Shown here one piece after another: positions 62,372-64,000 of a stretch of DNA of 64,000 nucleotides. This stretch comes from Jatrophihabitans sp. GTDB taxonomy: Bacteria; Actinomycetota; Actinomycetes; Mycobacteriales; Jatrophihabitantaceae. The position numbers and the translations under genes were made by a program. The notes under the pieces are model-generated. The model did no database searches, was not told where the DNA came from, and worked only from the letters and a program-made list of their open reading frames with translations. Each line of letters opens with the position of its first letter. Within the stretch, counting starts at the first letter, position 1. The stretch spans positions 1 through 64,000 of the forward strand of contig DASVQQ010000026.1 in the NCBI GenBank assembly GCA_036389035.1, in the 5' to 3' direction.

Positions 62372-63340
62372 ATGCGAGCTGCCTACGCCAGTGCCCTGAA
62401 CCCGGACGCCCCGCTGGACGGGCTGGTGGTCGGCGAGCGCCCCGAGCCCGAACCGCGGCCGGGTTGGAGCACGGTGCGGGTCAAGGCCGCCAGCCTCAAC
62501 CACCACGACCTGTGGACGCTGCGCGGGGTCGGCATCAAAGAGAGCCAGCTGCCGATGATCCTGGGTGGCGACGCGGCCGGCGTCGACACCGCGACCGGCC
62601 AGGAGGTGGTGCTGCATTCGGTGATCAGCGCCGAGGACTGGTCGGGCGACGAGACCCTGGACCCCGGCCGCTCGCTGCTGAGCGAGAAGCACCAGGGCGC
62701 GCTGGCCGAACTGGTGACGGTGCCCACCGCCAACCTGCTGCCCAAGCCGGCTGAGCTGTCCTTCGCCGAGGCGGCCTGCCTGCCGACGGCCTGGCTGACC
62801 GCCTACCGGATGCTGTTCGTCAATTCCGAGTTGCGGCCGGGGCACACCGTGCTGGTGCAGGGCGCCACCGGCGGGGTGGCCTCGGCGTGTATCGGCCTGG
62901 CCCGGGCCGCCGGGCTGCGGGTCTGGGCGACCGCCCGCACCGAGGCCAAGCAGGCCACCGCGCTGGAGCTGGGCGCCCACCAGGCCTTCGCCTCCGGCGC
63001 CCGGCTGCCCGAGCGGGTCGACGCGGTGCTGGAGACCGTCGGGGAGGCCACCTGGTCACACTCGCTGAAGTCGCTGCGGCCCGGCGGCCGGATCGTGATC
63101 TCCGGAGCCACCTCCGGGGCGATGCCGCCGGCCGAGCTGAACCGGATCTTCTTTTTGCAGCTGCAGGTGATCGGCTCCACGATGGGCACCCGCGCCGAGC
63201 TCGGCGAGCTGATCTCCTTCCTGCGGGTGACCGGCCTGCGGCCGCGGATCGATCGGACGTTGCCGCTGGAGCAGGTGGCCGACGGGTTGGCCGCGATGCA
63301 GGCCGGTGAGCTGGTCGGCAAGATCGTCATCGAACCCTGA
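62372..63340 (+). CDS. Zinc-type / quinone-oxidoreductase-like MDR dehydrogenase
   Basis: The MDR fold is shown by VRVKAASLNHHDLWTLRGVG, ILGGDAAGVDTATGQEVVLH, SFAEAACLPTAWLTAYRMLF and the Rossmann loop TVLVQGATGGVASACIGLAR followed by RTEAKQATA, which suggests NADP preference. Zinc-structural cysteines are lacking, as in quinone reductase-type members. The closing LEQVADGLAAMQAGELVGKI is typical. The substrate is unknown. Confidence 0.9.
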   Translation: MRAAYASALNPDAPLDGLVVGERPEPEPRPGWSTVRVKAASLNHHDLWTLRGVGIKESQLPMILGGDAAGVDTATGQEVVLHSVISAEDWSGDETLDPGRSLLSEKHQGALAELVTVPTANLLPKPAELSFAEAACLPTAWLTAYRMLFVNSELRPGHTVLVQGATGGVASACIGLARAAGLRVWATARTEAKQATALELGAHQAFASGARLPERVDAVLETVGEATWSHSLKSLRPGGRIVISGATSGAMPPAELNRIFFLQLQVIGSTMGTRAELGELISFLRVTGLRPRIDRTLPLEQVADGLAAMQAGELVGKIVIEP

Positions 63341-63403
63341 TGGCTCGCGCCGGTTAGATTCGAGGAAGCTTCGTTCGGCGCTAGCGATGAGGACACCCCG
63401 GCT

Positions 63404-64000
63404 ATGGACTTCTCCCTGACTGAAGAAGAGCTGCAGACCCGGGACTGGGTGCGCAACTTCGTCCAGCGGGAGATTGCGCCCCTGGAGCCGACGGTGCTGC
63501 GCCGGGAACGGGCCGGCCAGCCGGGCATCAGCTACGAGGAGGTCAGCGAGCTTCGGGCCAAGGCCAGGAAGTTCGGCTTCTGGGGCATCCAGACGCCCGT
63601 CGAGTACGGCGGCATGGGTCTGTCCGCGGTGATGACCGCGCTGGTCGAGGTCGAGCTGGGCCGGACCTTCGTGCCGTTCTACTTCGGCGGCGCGGCCGAC
63701 AACATCCTGTTCCACGCCAACGACTCGCAGAAGCAGAAGTACCTGCTGCCGACCATCGAGGGCCAGCGGCGGTCCTGCTTCGCGATCACCGAGCCGGGCG
63801 CGGGCTCGGACCTGCAGGCGATCCGCACCTCGGCGCGCCAGGACGGCGAGGACTGGGTCATCAACGGCGAGAAGACGTTCATCACCGGCGGCGCGGACGC
63901 CGACTTCGCCATGGTGTTCGCGGTCACCGACGCCGAGAAGGGCGTCAACGGCGGGGTGACCTGCTTCCTGGCCGACCGCGAGATGGGCTGGAAGTCCGAG
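63404..64000 (+). CDS. Acyl-CoA dehydrogenase, N-terminal part (runs off right edge)
   Basis: ATG 63404 gives MDFSLTEEELQTRDWVRNFV, with TPVEYGGMGLSAVMTALVEV and the substrate/FAD loop FAITEPGAGSDLQAIRTSA then WVINGEKTFITGGADADFAM. These belong to the acyl-CoA dehydrogenase N-terminal and middle domains. The frame is open to the window end (199 codons), where the catalytic Glu domain would follow. A GATGAGGA stretch lies upstream. Confidence 0.95.
   Translation, partial: MDFSLTEEELQTRDWVRNFVQREIAPLEPTVLRRERAGQPGISYEEVSELRAKARKFGFWGIQTPVEYGGMGLSAVMTALVEVELGRTFVPFYFGGAADNILFHANDSQKQKYLLPTIEGQRRSCFAITEPGAGSDLQAIRTSARQDGEDWVINGEKTFITGGADADFAMVFAVTDAEKGVNGGVTCFLADREMGWKSE

Overview
The window is a high-GC actinobacterial chromosome segment. 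Evidence includes frequent GTG starts, long antisense shadow frames, an HrcA/CIRCE-controlled dnaJ, a DrrAB-type ABC exporter, an Lsr2-type remnant, and the classic actinobacterial order hemW-hrcA-dnaJ-rsmE-HIT-phoH-ybeY-CBS protein-era-recO-uppS-glyS-dusB-ppdK-dgt-dnaG. The genus cannot be fixed by eye; a Frankiales/Jatrophihabitans/Nakamurella-like lineage is an inference.

1-2.4 kb holds the start of a secreted protein and a decayed biosynthetic operon: a GHMP-kinase 3' half, a 2H-phosphoesterase and an NRPS-condensation-like 5' fragment, joined to an unrelated gene fragment near 2.16 kb.

2.4-16.7 kb is an accessory island. It contains a peptidoglycan-binding protein with a nuclease-like motif, a broken tyrosine integrase, a tandem-HTH protein, a membrane-anchored protein, a HEPN (Swt1-like) protein, an AlbA_2 (Schlafen-like) protein, a DUF3800 protein, a PIN-like protein, a TcmP / three-Cys (Gp37/Gp68, DUF5131) pair, an Lsr2 pseudogene and a serine-recombinase remnant. 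A 24-bp copy of part of the tRNA-Met(CAT) gene at 16.64 kb lies at 8.31 kb, so the inner 8.4 kb looks like an integrated element bounded by att sites. The concentration of predicted RNases and SAM/radical-SAM-like proteins suggests a defence or inter-element conflict island.

16.8-22.3 kb is ordinary chromosome: an ABC exporter, a coiled-coil protein, a thioesterase, a methyltransferase and small conserved proteins. 22.5-26.9 kb is a second accessory insert: a 1199-residue RecD-like helicase with a cysteine-bearing N-terminus and a C-terminal nuclease-like domain, followed by a VapBC module whose start overlaps a palindromic operator.

26.9-43.5 kb runs through tRNA-Asn, dnaG, dgt, ppdK, a SagB-like oxidoreductase, dusB, glyS, a PAP2 protein, uppS and recO. 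43.6-48.1 kb interrupts the core order with LuxR, TetR, a duplicated membrane protein, a tiny Pro-rich protein with three TetR-like operators upstream, and an MFS transporter. 48.1-58.4 kb returns to core genes (era to hemW), broken only by an HTH-nucleotidyltransferase gene with a 15-bp inverted repeat over its start. 58.5-64 kb carries an enoyl-CoA hydratase, small proteins, an AsnB-type synthetase, an MDR-family dehydrogenase and the start of an acyl-CoA dehydrogenase.
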